DNA of 29,970 nt from an uncultured Prevotella sp. GTDB lineage: Bacteria > Bacteroidota > Bacteroidia > Bacteroidales > Bacteroidaceae. The stretch is from the NCBI GenBank assembly GCA_934217675.1, contig CAKQCV010000030.1, forward strand, positions 1 through 29,970, read 5' to 3'. The notes under the pieces were generated by a model. It ran no database searches and was not told the DNA's origin. It saw only the letters and a program-made list of their open reading frames with translations. Of this stretch, positions 9,534 through 17,553 are shown in pieces; within the stretch, counting starts at the first letter, position 1; every line of letters begins with the position of its first letter. Both the position numbers and the translations under genes were made by a program.

Positions 9534-10130
9534 TTAAATGTTTAAAATAAAAGGGCCACCAAAGTCTTCGCTTGTTACTGCATATATTTTACCTGTTTGT
9601 TCGTCATATGTTATGGCTGATGAGTTAGGTACATTCTGCCATTCTGTGCTTGGTTCATATACTTTTTCAATTTCCCATGTTTCAGGGTTGTATACAGTAC
9701 ATGCCACGTACATAACCCATCCCCATGACTCCTCCATATAGAATGTATAATATTTGCCATTTGCATATACTGCGGAGTTTGATTTGAAATCAGATCCAGT
9801 CTTTAATGGCGATATAGTAGTACTTGGAGTTGCATAGAAATTATATATACCATAACTACTATTATCTCCAGCCATGTTTTCTGATGATACTAGACAGCCA
9901 TATATCGTACTGTTATCTCCTACAGATTTGATAAAAAGAGGATTGTTACTTGTTTTTAACGGGAGTTGGAATTTCTTTTCACCCCAAAAATTAGAGGTAT
10001 GAGATTTTCTTACTGTTGTGATTTGCTTGCTTTGTGTTATGTTGTCATATGGTTTGGGACATTTAATTCTATTTTGTCCAAATAGAGTTGAAGACAACAA
10101 AAGCAATGCCGAAATGATTTTTGCTTTCAT
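9534..10130 (-). pseudogene. N-terminal fragment of the frameshifted FN3/choice-of-anchor-J protein
   Basis: The fragment starts at ATG 10130 with a signal peptide (MKAKIISALLLLSSTLFGQ) and runs 198 residues, ending GGPFILNI at a TAA (9534-9536). An in-frame ATG at 10193 is rejected because it lies across the promoter and adds a non-signal extension. The sequence has repeated Y-x-F/W strands (YGIYNFYAT, GKYYTFYMEESWG, TGKIYAVTSEDFG) of the kind seen in beta-propeller-like N-terminal domains of Prevotella exported proteins. The continuation (NENDGSFEKVASLERS) is found in the +1 frame. The two frames overlap only at 9534-9544, so one base gained or two lost there explains the break. Confidence 0.8.
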
Positions 10131-10161
10131 ACATTTTGTTTTTATAGGTTGTGTAATTGTA

Positions 10162-10194
10162 GCAAAAATAATAATAATATATGTATAGTCCAAA
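10162..10194 (-). promoter_or_regulatory. Bacteroidota-type promoter for the FN3/anchor-J gene
   Basis: Read on the minus strand, TTTG (10191-10194) is followed after exactly 20 bases by TATTTTTGC (10162-10170). This fits the Bacteroidota consensus TTTG-N19-21-TAnnTTTG for the -33 and -7 elements. The start codon at 10130 lies about 30 bases downstream. It implies that the anchor-J gene can be transcribed separately from the GLUG gene upstream of it. Confidence 0.7.
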
Positions 10195-10415
10195 CAAAAT
10201 GTATATTTATATGTTTAATAATAGAAAATTTGTTCCTGTAGCCAATAAAATTTGGAGATAATAATATTTTTATCTAAATTTGGTGCATTCATGTATGAAA
10301 CTAGTAAGCAGTAAGTTGTGTGTGACATAAGAGATATTGTTCTCTCTATTGCAATAAAAGTAAAAGTTGTGTTAATCAATATTCAATATCTTGATAAATA
10401 CTTGCTGTATATAAA

Positions 10416-10470
10416 AAAGTCACTTTATAGCTTAAAGCTTTTATAGAGTATTTAAGTATGAAGTGACTTT
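10416..10470 (-). terminator. Terminator hairpin after the GLUG protein gene
   Basis: AAAGTCACTT (10416-10425) pairs with AAGTGACTTT (10461-10470). The 35-base loop holds a secondary palindrome (AGCTTAAAGCT). On the minus strand the last arm runs into a T run, as expected for termination of the gene ending at 10493. The rest of the 10194-10492 gap is AT-rich and holds no convincing gene. Confidence 0.75.
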
Positions 10471-10492
10471 ATAGTTATATGTTCTAATTTCC

Positions 10493-11848
10493 TTATTCTA
10501 CAACGTATTTCTTGCCATTAACAATATAAATACCTTTTGCTAATCCAGCAACAGGATTCATTTCTTTTGACTTTTCTTTTATCAGAATTCCATAAAGTGT
10601 ATACACTTTTCCTTCGTCATCCTTTTCAGCTGAAGCTTTTATTGTATTGATACCATTGGTAGATTTGAATTTCAGTGTAGGCATTCCGTCTTTGCCTAAT
10701 TCCCATGAGCATGCTCCTTCAATACTACTTGCATTTTTATTTAGTTCATCTACGGCCTTTGCTGCATCATTAACTGCAAAAGCTTTGCAGTTGTTTATGA
10801 TTCCATATTTACAATTATTTATGTCATTGTAGGCTTCAGCCTTAACATCTTTATGGCGTACAGTGCAAGTGTCGGTCCAGAAACAATTCTCTGCTTTACT
10901 TGGGTTCTCGCAAAAAGTAATTGTTTTTGACTCATCCTCAGAATCAGGTTTTGTAGTAGTTTCTTCGCTTTGTCCAATTTCTGGGCATACGGCACCCCAA
11001 TATTTGAATTTACCCATATTGCTGTAAACACCACCTATCCATCCTGTGAAATAGCTGTTAGCGGCATATCCAGATTTCATGATTCGTCCACATAAGCCAC
11101 CTGCTTGGTTCTTTGCCCAAACCCAGGCATTGCTAAAGCAATTTAGCATTTTACTGGCAGAAAGTGCTCCTACGATTCCTGCATGATATGACCCACCGCA
11201 ATATATAATACCGCTTGATTGACAGTTTATGATTAGAGAGTTGGCATCTGCAGAACCAACAACAAGTCCAACGTTTGCATTGGCATTAATGTATGCCTCT
11301 TTAACAACAAGATTCTTGATTGTAGCACCTTCGATAAAGTTGAATACGCCTGAGCCAGAATTTTTGCTGTTATTGTGATACATACCTATAATAGCGTGCC
11401 CATCGCCGTCATATGTTCCGGCAAAGCGCTGGAAGTCAACATCTCCAGCTTTGTAACCGATGCCATTGAAGGTGCGTAGTGTAGAATTGTCGATAATGCT
11501 TGCATCACCGCTTGCCCCACTAACCTTGCTCATAAGTCCCTCATTGAAAACAAGGTCTGCAGTTTGCTTGAAATACTTACCTTTGGTATAATCTCCATCC
11601 CAATTCTCATCAATTTGACCGATGTTCTCAATTTCTACAGCAAGTTTCATAAATTGCTCAGGAGTAGAAATCAGGTAAGGATCATCCTTTGTACCAGTAC
11701 CTCCGGCATAATTGTCAGCAGCATAATGTTCCCACTGTTTGTCGGTGTAGTTAGTTGCGGCATTAGTAGTATTTGCACTCTGTGCCCAAACATTCATAAC
11801 TGATGATGCGAACAAAGCCGTTACCATCAAAGTCGTAATTTTTTTCAT
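10493..11848 (-). CDS. Secreted GLUG-motif/beta-helix-like protein with type IX-like tail
   Basis: The 451-residue product has a signal peptide (MKKITTLMVTALFASSVMNVWAQ). GTKDDPYLISTPEQFMKLA is a typical opening of GLUG-repeat adhesins. Next come FAGTYDGDGHAIIGMY and short repeats with V-G-L-V-V-G, H-A-G-I-V-G-A-L and A-G-G-L-C-G-R, which match the GLUG pattern and suggest a right-handed beta-solenoid. The C-terminal 45 residues (VYTLYGILIKE, then GIYIVNGKKYVVE) form a type IX-like sorting tail. No catalytic motif is seen. It sits 43 bases after the pectate lyase gene in the same direction, so it is probably co-transcribed; a role in holding or recognising plant cell wall glycans is inferred only from context. 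Confidence 0.8.
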   Translation of the reverse strand: MKKITTLMVTALFASSVMNVWAQSANTTNAATNYTDKQWEHYAADNYAGGTGTKDDPYLISTPEQFMKLAVEIENIGQIDENWDGDYTKGKYFKQTADLVFNEGLMSKVSGASGDASIIDNSTLRTFNGIGYKAGDVDFQRFAGTYDGDGHAIIGMYHNNSKNSGSGVFNFIEGATIKNLVVKEAYINANANVGLVVGSADANSLIINCQSSGIIYCGGSYHAGIVGALSASKMLNCFSNAWVWAKNQAGGLCGRIMKSGYAANSYFTGWIGGVYSNMGKFKYWGAVCPEIGQSEETTTKPDSEDESKTITFCENPSKAENCFWTDTCTVRHKDVKAEAYNDINNCKYGIINNCKAFAVNDAAKAVDELNKNASSIEGACSWELGKDGMPTLKFKSTNGINTIKASAEKDDEGKVYTLYGILIKEKSKEMNPVAGLAKGIYIVNGKKYVVE

Positions 11849-11891
11849 TGTTTATAAATTTTAATGATTATGTTATATAAATACAGATAGG

Positions 11892-12641
11892 TTATTTCAG
11901 TGTTATTTTCTTGGCATTTCGATATCCAGCCTTGTTGCTTGCCCATACTATAAATATGCCTTTACCTAATTCTTTTATATTGAGCGAAGCATTATATGAA
12001 TTTATCGGAATGTTCATTCTGCAATATCCATTAGCATCAAATATGTGGATATCACTTATTTCATTTTCTGCAGAAATATTCATTTTATCTCCTTCCATAC
12101 AAATATTAAAGTCTACGGCATGTTCAATACGCATCACACTTGTAGTGTTAAACTCTCCTTTTATTTCTTCTCCCATCAGTGAGCATAAATATTTTTCAAG
12201 AGCAGTATACCCTTCAGCATTAATAAGATTACCGTCATTAGCATTATTAGGGTCAAAGCCATTCTTTTTTTCCCATTCATCGGGCATTCCGTCACCGTCG
12301 GTATCCCAATTGTCTGGTCGTTTTTCTGATGGCTTAGTCGTAGAGCAATAATATGTTCCGTCTTCCGCTTTCACCATTTCTGCATCCATAGGGTTGTCAA
12401 TTATTCCGTATGTTCCCCCATCATTCCAAGAACCCCCATACGTGGCAGTGCCATTTTCTGTTTCTTTAATTATTCGTTGTTCAATACCATCTCTTACAAT
12501 ACATCCAGCCTTGTTTAGAGTTTCGTTATATCCCTCTTCTGCATTTTTCATTGTATTGAGTATAGTATATGAGTTTATGTAGAAAGTCCAATCCGAAGTA
12601 TAAAACTTTGTTGGAATGAGAATATCGTCAACAAGATGTCC
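11892..12641 (-). pseudogene. Pectate lyase C-terminal remnant downstream of the in-frame TAG
   Basis: The reading frame of the pectate lyase continues without shift after the TAG at 12642-12644, beginning GHLVDDILIPTKFYTSDW, to a TAA at 11892. The 249 residues include the end of the lyase region, a Ca-binding segment D-T-D-G-D-G-M-P-D-E-W of thrombospondin type 3/EF-hand character, and a C-terminal tail (IHIFDANGYCRMNIP, then GKGIFIVWASNKAG, AKKITLK) like type IX sorting signals. The first internal ATG is at 12551, and there is no signal peptide, so independent export is unlikely. The preserved coding character suggests the stop is recent or is an error. Confidence 0.8.
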
Positions 12642-13724
12642 CTAAGAATCTGTTGATATACCAAGTTTGTTATTTCCTGTTATATCATTTCTCTTGTTTA
12701 GTATATTCCCGGCAATATGAAAATATGAAGAACTGCTTCCTCCACCTTGAGTAAACAACATGAGCTTATTGTCTGCAACCCCTTTCTGCGTAGCTGGACC
12801 ACATTTCCAATAGTTATTAACGATATTTGCAAGATACGAGTTGTAGCGTCGGGATGTGCTTTTGTTGTCCCCACCATATATAGAATTATATCTTCCCCAA
12901 TTATATATTATGTTATTCACAAATTCATAATATGTGCAGTAGTCATAGTTTACACTTGCAGAAAAACGAGGAGAGCGAGAATTGAAATGAGCAAGGAGAT
13001 TGTTTGTAAATGTACTTGCACCCCCTCCCCAACAAACACCATATCCGCGTGAGCCTTTTTTATGTCCAGCATCATATAGTCCTTCGTGAAAAATACAGTA
13101 TTGATACGTTTGGAAGAAAGAGTTGCTGTTTGTGCATATCTCCTCACCAGACCATCCGAAAGAGCAATGGTCTATAATGATATTGTTTGTATTTTCGGTT
13201 CCGAGGGTTTGGTCTGGATTTTCGATATCAAGTAGTTTTCCGTCCCATCCATGACTACCAGTTCGTACACGGATATTACGTACAATAATATTGTCTGTCC
13301 AGTTCATAAACAATTCTCGTGGGTATAGTGTTATACCCTCTCCCGGTGCAGTTTGTCCGGCAATTGTCATTCCGCCTTTATGATTTGCCTCTAACTTATC
13401 TTTAAGAATAATCCATTCTGAAACATCGAAAACTACGGTAATGGGTTCGCCTGGATATTGTTTCACAGCCCAACGCAATGACCCTACATGAGGATTGCTT
13501 GCATCATCCTCAAGGTTCGTTACATGTACAACATGTCCACCACGTCCACCTGTAGTATATTTTCCAAATCCCATTGCTGTAGGGAATGCTGGAATATTTT
13601 GTGTGACGGTTGGATACACATATTCTCCATTTGCATCAGTTCCTTTACAATCATCTTGTGCTGATATAGTAATAGATACAGCCGTTAATGCACATGTCAA
13701 AATGAAATTATACAATCTCTTCAT
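12642..13724 (-). CDS. Pectate lyase, PL1 family, truncated by an in-frame TAG
   Basis: The product up to the TAG is 360 residues; without the stop the gene would encode about 610. A signal peptide (MKRLYNFILTCALTAVSITISAQ) is followed by a PL1 parallel beta-helix: PTAMGFGKYTTGGRGG, VFDVSEWI, MTIAGQTAPGEGI, NIIVRNIRVR, NIIIDHCSFGWSGEE and HFNSRSPRFS, the last holding the Arg expected to act as base. PL1 enzymes cut alpha-1,4 polygalacturonate by Ca-dependent beta-elimination. The truncated form keeps most of the helix but lacks the Ca-binding module and the type IX-like tail. The start lies one base beyond the esterase stop, so the two genes are one operon. Confidence 0.85.
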   Translation of the reverse strand: MKRLYNFILTCALTAVSITISAQDDCKGTDANGEYVYPTVTQNIPAFPTAMGFGKYTTGGRGGHVVHVTNLEDDASNPHVGSLRWAVKQYPGEPITVVFDVSEWIILKDKLEANHKGGMTIAGQTAPGEGITLYPRELFMNWTDNIIVRNIRVRTGSHGWDGKLLDIENPDQTLGTENTNNIIIDHCSFGWSGEEICTNSNSFFQTYQYCIFHEGLYDAGHKKGSRGYGVCWGGGASTFTNNLLAHFNSRSPRFSASVNYDYCTYYEFVNNIIYNWGRYNSIYGGDNKSTSRRYNSYLANIVNNYWKCGPATQKGVADNKLMLFTQGGGSSSSYFHIAGNILNKRNDITGNNKLGISTDS

Positions 13725-13725
13725 A

Positions 13726-15219
13726 TTATTTTCTTATAATCTTATGTATAATTGTTTTACCTTCTATTGTTTTTATTTTCAAAATGTAGCATCCCTTTGT
13801 TGCATTGTTCCATCTTAGGTGCTTTCCTTTGGTGACAGCCATTGTTTCTCCGCTCATTGAGTATAGTTTTGCATCAGCGTCTCTTTCAAAATGTATACCG
13901 TCTGCACTTACCGTAATGCTCATGTCTTTTATTTTTGTTTCGTCAATTCCCGATGTCATCATATCTGCAAAGTCACTTAAACATCCGTTTTTACTGACAG
14001 AGCGTAAAGTGTAAGTAGAATATTCTGAATAATTATTGTCTATAAAAACGCATTCAGTTGTATTGTCTATATATCTTCCATCTTTATATATAATATATCC
14101 GATAGAATGTTCAGATGCATCCCATTTAAAAGTTTCTTTATTATGATATATTGCAGATGGCTTTTCTGCAGGAATAATAAGTGGAGTAGGGTTGAATTTA
14201 CCGCCGGCACGAGCACCTTTTTCTCCAGCAAGCGTGAACAAGAAATCCATGTTGTATATGTTATCTATGACTTTGTCGTCAATATACTGAGAATTATGGG
14301 TGGATTCTTCAGTAAAAGACCATTCTATGCGCTTAGAAACGTCAATAGGATTACCATCAAGATCCATGCTTTTGTATTCTCCAATGTATTTCTTGTTCCC
14401 TTCAGACATATTTGCAAATCCGACATTATTAATATGCTTGTCTATTTTGCATCTGATGAAAATCCCCGAGCTAGTGTTCTTTCCCCACGGTCTGCCAAGA
14501 TATGATGAACCTTTGTTTACGTTGCTTTCATCACAGATGAGTTTAGAGTCTCGAATGTTTATTCCTATTCCCCATATCTTTTTTTGTCCACATAGTTCCA
14601 TAGACTTGTTTCTGTCAATAGTAACGTAACTGTCTCCAGGTGCTATGATGTATCCTGGATACAGTTGTTTTATTGTGCAATTGTCAAGAAATGCAATACC
14701 GCTATCGTAGATATAATCAACTGTGCCTTCTATATAGCAATTATAGAAATATGTTCTTGACGCATTGTCAAATCGTACACCATCTTGATTGGCTTTCATT
14801 GCCACATTTTTCAGTGTCAGTCGGTCGCCATCGTTTGTTAGGCATTCTGCCTGACCGCCATTTCTGCCAGCGGTGTTTTCTGTTGTGAAGTTTTCTCCAT
14901 ACATGTCGTATGCTTCAATGTAAAGAGTGGAAGTTTCGGATTTGTCTTTTCCACTGTTATGCGACAGGTTATGTGTTATTATCACCTTGTCTCGGTTTTC
15001 TCCCAATAACGACAGAATGACACCATTGGGGATCTTTACCTGTTCCTTGTAAGTACCATTTTTTATAAAGATGAATTTACGTATGCCATCCTTGGCACAT
15101 GCATTCACGGCATCTTGTATAGTTTTGAAGTCGCCAGTGCCATCAGCTGCAACCACCTTCATAAATGATTGTGCACTTATTGTTATTGTTGATGTTATTA
15201 AAGCAGTCAGCAAAAGCAT
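13726..15219 (-). CDS. Pectin methylesterase (pectinesterase, CE8)
   Basis: From ATG 15219 the product is 497 residues. It has CE8 landmarks: GTYKEQV near the start, Q123 in GGQAEC, Gln145-Asp146 in ANQDGV, Asp168 in GTVDYIYD, and Arg243 in LGRPWG. These match the family's catalytic Asp pair, oxyanion Gln and Arg. The enzyme removes methyl esters from homogalacturonan and so prepares it for the lyase encoded next. An FN3-like module and a tail (AKLYSMSGETM, then KGCYILKIKTIEGK) follow. The signal peptide from 15219 (MLLLTALITSTITISAQ) lacks the usual basic N-terminus. An ATG at 15237-15239 would supply MEKIKK if the 7-A run held one more A, so the true start is uncertain. Confidence 0.85.
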   Translation of the reverse strand: MLLLTALITSTITISAQSFMKVVAADGTGDFKTIQDAVNACAKDGIRKFIFIKNGTYKEQVKIPNGVILSLLGENRDKVIITHNLSHNSGKDKSETSTLYIEAYDMYGENFTTENTAGRNGGQAECLTNDGDRLTLKNVAMKANQDGVRFDNASRTYFYNCYIEGTVDYIYDSGIAFLDNCTIKQLYPGYIIAPGDSYVTIDRNKSMELCGQKKIWGIGINIRDSKLICDESNVNKGSSYLGRPWGKNTSSGIFIRCKIDKHINNVGFANMSEGNKKYIGEYKSMDLDGNPIDVSKRIEWSFTEESTHNSQYIDDKVIDNIYNMDFLFTLAGEKGARAGGKFNPTPLIIPAEKPSAIYHNKETFKWDASEHSIGYIIYKDGRYIDNTTECVFIDNNYSEYSTYTLRSVSKNGCLSDFADMMTSGIDETKIKDMSITVSADGIHFERDADAKLYSMSGETMAVTKGKHLRWNNATKGCYILKIKTIEGKTIIHKIIRK

Positions 15220-15494
15220 AGTTTTTTTATCTTTTCCATCTCGTTTAATTTTATTATTTATGGTGTAGTCTGATACATGTGTGTAGACTTGGAAAGTAGT
15301 CAAAATCAAAAGGCAAACTCATTCTCCCGAACGAGTCTTACCTTTCTATAATCCTAAATACAACTATCAAACACTTATAAACGGCATCGTTTACATTTTT
15401 ACATATAGATGCCCAATTCACAAAATCTAATAATAACTCTATTAAAACTAACTAACATGTAAATATTGTCTCCTTCCATTTTGTTTTTTATTGA

Positions 15495-15540
15495 GAGCAT
15501 GCCACAAAGACTTTTTATTGTATTCTTTGTGGTCATGCTC
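15495..15540. repeat. Long stem-loop between susD and the esterase gene
   Basis: GAGCATG plus CCACAAAGA (15495-15510) pairs with TCTTTGTGG plus CATGCTC (15524-15540), with one bulged base (15533) and a 13-base loop. It lies 14 bases after the SusD stop. On the minus strand the following bases are A-rich, so it is not a standard terminator in that direction. It may stabilise the susCD mRNA end or partly stop transcription before the enzyme genes. The rest of 15240-15553 contains no gene and only weak short repeats. Confidence 0.6.
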
Positions 15541-15553
15541 TATTTTATAAGTT

Positions 15554-17530
15554 TTAATATCCGTTAGTACCAAATTCATCAGCATTAGCAATCTGATCAA
15601 GGAACTCCTGAGGTATAGGTCTTACAAGATGCTTAGATTTGTCGAAAGTAGTGATAAATGGGTTCTTTCCCTTTTCTGACAGATATTCTGCATTAAGTCT
15701 TCCGGTGCGTTTCAGGTCATACCAACGCCATTGTTCTCCGCAAAGTTCCCTTGCACGTTCCTTCAATATATAGTCCATATTCATATTGTCGATGCTAACT
15801 TCCATCTCTGCGGCATCTCCAGCAACAGCAGCATGACGGCGTACAGCATTCAGATATTCCAGTCCGTCGGCAGGTGTACCTCTGCCGATAGCAGCTTCAG
15901 CAGCAATAAGATATATGTCAGTGAGACGAATTACAGGGATATCCATCATGTCATACTGGTTGGTATAGGCATACTTAAAGCTACGGAATTTCTTTAACGA
16001 AGGTTGCACTCCACGATAGTAGCTGTAAGAAGCTTGCTGTCCGAATTTTTCAGCAGTCATGTCATATTGTTCATCTATTCCAACACAAAGTCGCTTGTTG
16101 TATTTTGTTTCAATAGTGTCAAGCTCCCAGTTTGGAACATAGCATGCAAGTGCATCGTCCACTCCTTCATCTTCAAGCTTCTGTCCGGCAAGAGTTCCTG
16201 TAGCGTAGAAATTTGCTCCAGGATATTTTGTATTATATTCTGTGCCTTCTATTCCGCTACCTTTAATAGTGCGTTTTGATGAACCGTAAAGTCCGGCACG
16301 CCCATTCTCCGGATTTGTCATCAATGTGTCCTTCTTGTATTGTGCCATAAGTTTACGCGATACGATAGTCTTTCCGTAGGCATAATATTTATAGTAGAAG
16401 GCATCTTGGAATCTGGTGTCGGCAGTGCGGTCATTTTTGTCTTTAGCTAAGTTTATAAGTTCTGTATTTGTTTCAGATTTTGGAAGCTTAGGTTCAAAAC
16501 AATCATGTAGCAGATAATAAGTAGGACTCCATGTAGTAGCATTGTCACGCCCATATCTTACACCAGAACTTTGCACTCCGAAGTTTTGCGCCTGTGTCAT
16601 CTTCATCATATAATACTGCGCTGTTCTTCCTCTGTTCCACCCCTCAGGGTTATAGGCATTAACATGGTCAACTGCTTCAACAAACAAGAACTCCTTGTTG
16701 TCTTTATTGTTTGCATCATCCCATGCTTGAGCATTTCCACTCTTTGTAGCCGTGCTTTGATAAAGTCCGCAACCGTATGAGTTTGCATTGTCAATAAGCT
16801 CTTTTGCCGTTCTGAATGCCGAATCTGCATTTGCAATATATTTCTCAGACCCTTCGGCGTAAAGACGTGTGCGCTGCATATAAGCTTTTGCAAGCATTGC
16901 AAGTGCCGCTTTCTTTGTAGCACGTCCACGTTCAGCCTGAGTCACTGGGAGATTATCTTTTGCAAATTTGAGGTCGCTAATGATAAGATCATAGAAATCT
17001 TCTTCCGAAGAGCGCACGGCTTTTTCTGCAGCAATTCCGTTAGTAGCAAACGATTCTTTGTTTAGCACAACATTTCCCCATTGTTCCACAATATGGAAGT
17101 TGGCAAAACCGCGCATAAAATATGCTTCTGCAGCAATAGGCTTGATTTCTTCTTGTGTAAATTTTCCGTGGTTTTGATAATATATAGCAGTGTTGCAATA
17201 GCCCACGATACAGTATAATGCATTCCAAATAGTGCGCACTACACCAGTGCTTGGCGTTAGGTTCTCATTATAGTTTGTAAGTTCTCCGCTTCCAGCCGTA
17301 CGGCTTCCAACCTTCCATAAGTCAGTACCCATTTCCATTGGTCCAATGCCGTCAGACTTGCCATACATATAGTAAATGTTTTCATAACAAGCATTGATGA
17401 GCGACTGATAGCCATTCTTTGTGCTATATGCTATATTCGTGTCGAGCGAAGAATAGTTATTCTCGTCAAGTGAGCACGATGCAAGTCCGGCAATAGTAGC
17501 CAAAGCTATTATATATTTTGCTTTTTTCAT
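15554..17530 (-). CDS. SusD/RagB-family glycan-binding lipoprotein
   Basis: The 658-residue product has a lipoprotein signal (MKKAKYIIALATIAGLASC) with the lipidated Cys at residue 19. SusD-type features follow: alpha-helical TPR-like segments, AEAYFMRGFANFHIVEQWGNVVL, KKAALAMLAKAYMQRTRL, and a C-terminal block IPVIRLTDIYLIAAEAA, YLNAVRRHAAVAG, ERARELCGEQWRWYDLKRTGRL and LVRPIPQEFLDQI. SusD proteins sit on the cell surface as lids over the SusC barrel and bind the oligosaccharide. The start is 23 bases after the susC stop, the usual tight pair. Neighbouring enzymes point to oligogalacturonide or another pectic fragment as ligand. The gene is intact. Confidence 0.95.
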   Translation of the reverse strand: MKKAKYIIALATIAGLASCSLDENNYSSLDTNIAYSTKNGYQSLINACYENIYYMYGKSDGIGPMEMGTDLWKVGSRTAGSGELTNYNENLTPSTGVVRTIWNALYCIVGYCNTAIYYQNHGKFTQEEIKPIAAEAYFMRGFANFHIVEQWGNVVLNKESFATNGIAAEKAVRSSEEDFYDLIISDLKFAKDNLPVTQAERGRATKKAALAMLAKAYMQRTRLYAEGSEKYIANADSAFRTAKELIDNANSYGCGLYQSTATKSGNAQAWDDANNKDNKEFLFVEAVDHVNAYNPEGWNRGRTAQYYMMKMTQAQNFGVQSSGVRYGRDNATTWSPTYYLLHDCFEPKLPKSETNTELINLAKDKNDRTADTRFQDAFYYKYYAYGKTIVSRKLMAQYKKDTLMTNPENGRAGLYGSSKRTIKGSGIEGTEYNTKYPGANFYATGTLAGQKLEDEGVDDALACYVPNWELDTIETKYNKRLCVGIDEQYDMTAEKFGQQASYSYYRGVQPSLKKFRSFKYAYTNQYDMMDIPVIRLTDIYLIAAEAAIGRGTPADGLEYLNAVRRHAAVAGDAAEMEVSIDNMNMDYILKERARELCGEQWRWYDLKRTGRLNAEYLSEKGKNPFITTFDKSKHLVRPIPQEFLDQIANADEFGTNGY

Positions 17531-17553
17531 TGTTTTTGTCTCCTTAAATTACA

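Noticed and set aside
12642..12644. TAG recoded as an amino acid throughout the genome
   Set aside because: Most other genes here are uninterrupted with ordinary stops (the HTCS gene itself ends in TAG), so only this one gene would need recoding; a point lesion or error is simpler.
15495..15540. Standard intrinsic terminator after susD
   Set aside because: The stem is strong, but on the minus-strand transcript it is followed by an A-rich stretch, not a U tract, so only a stem-loop is claimed.
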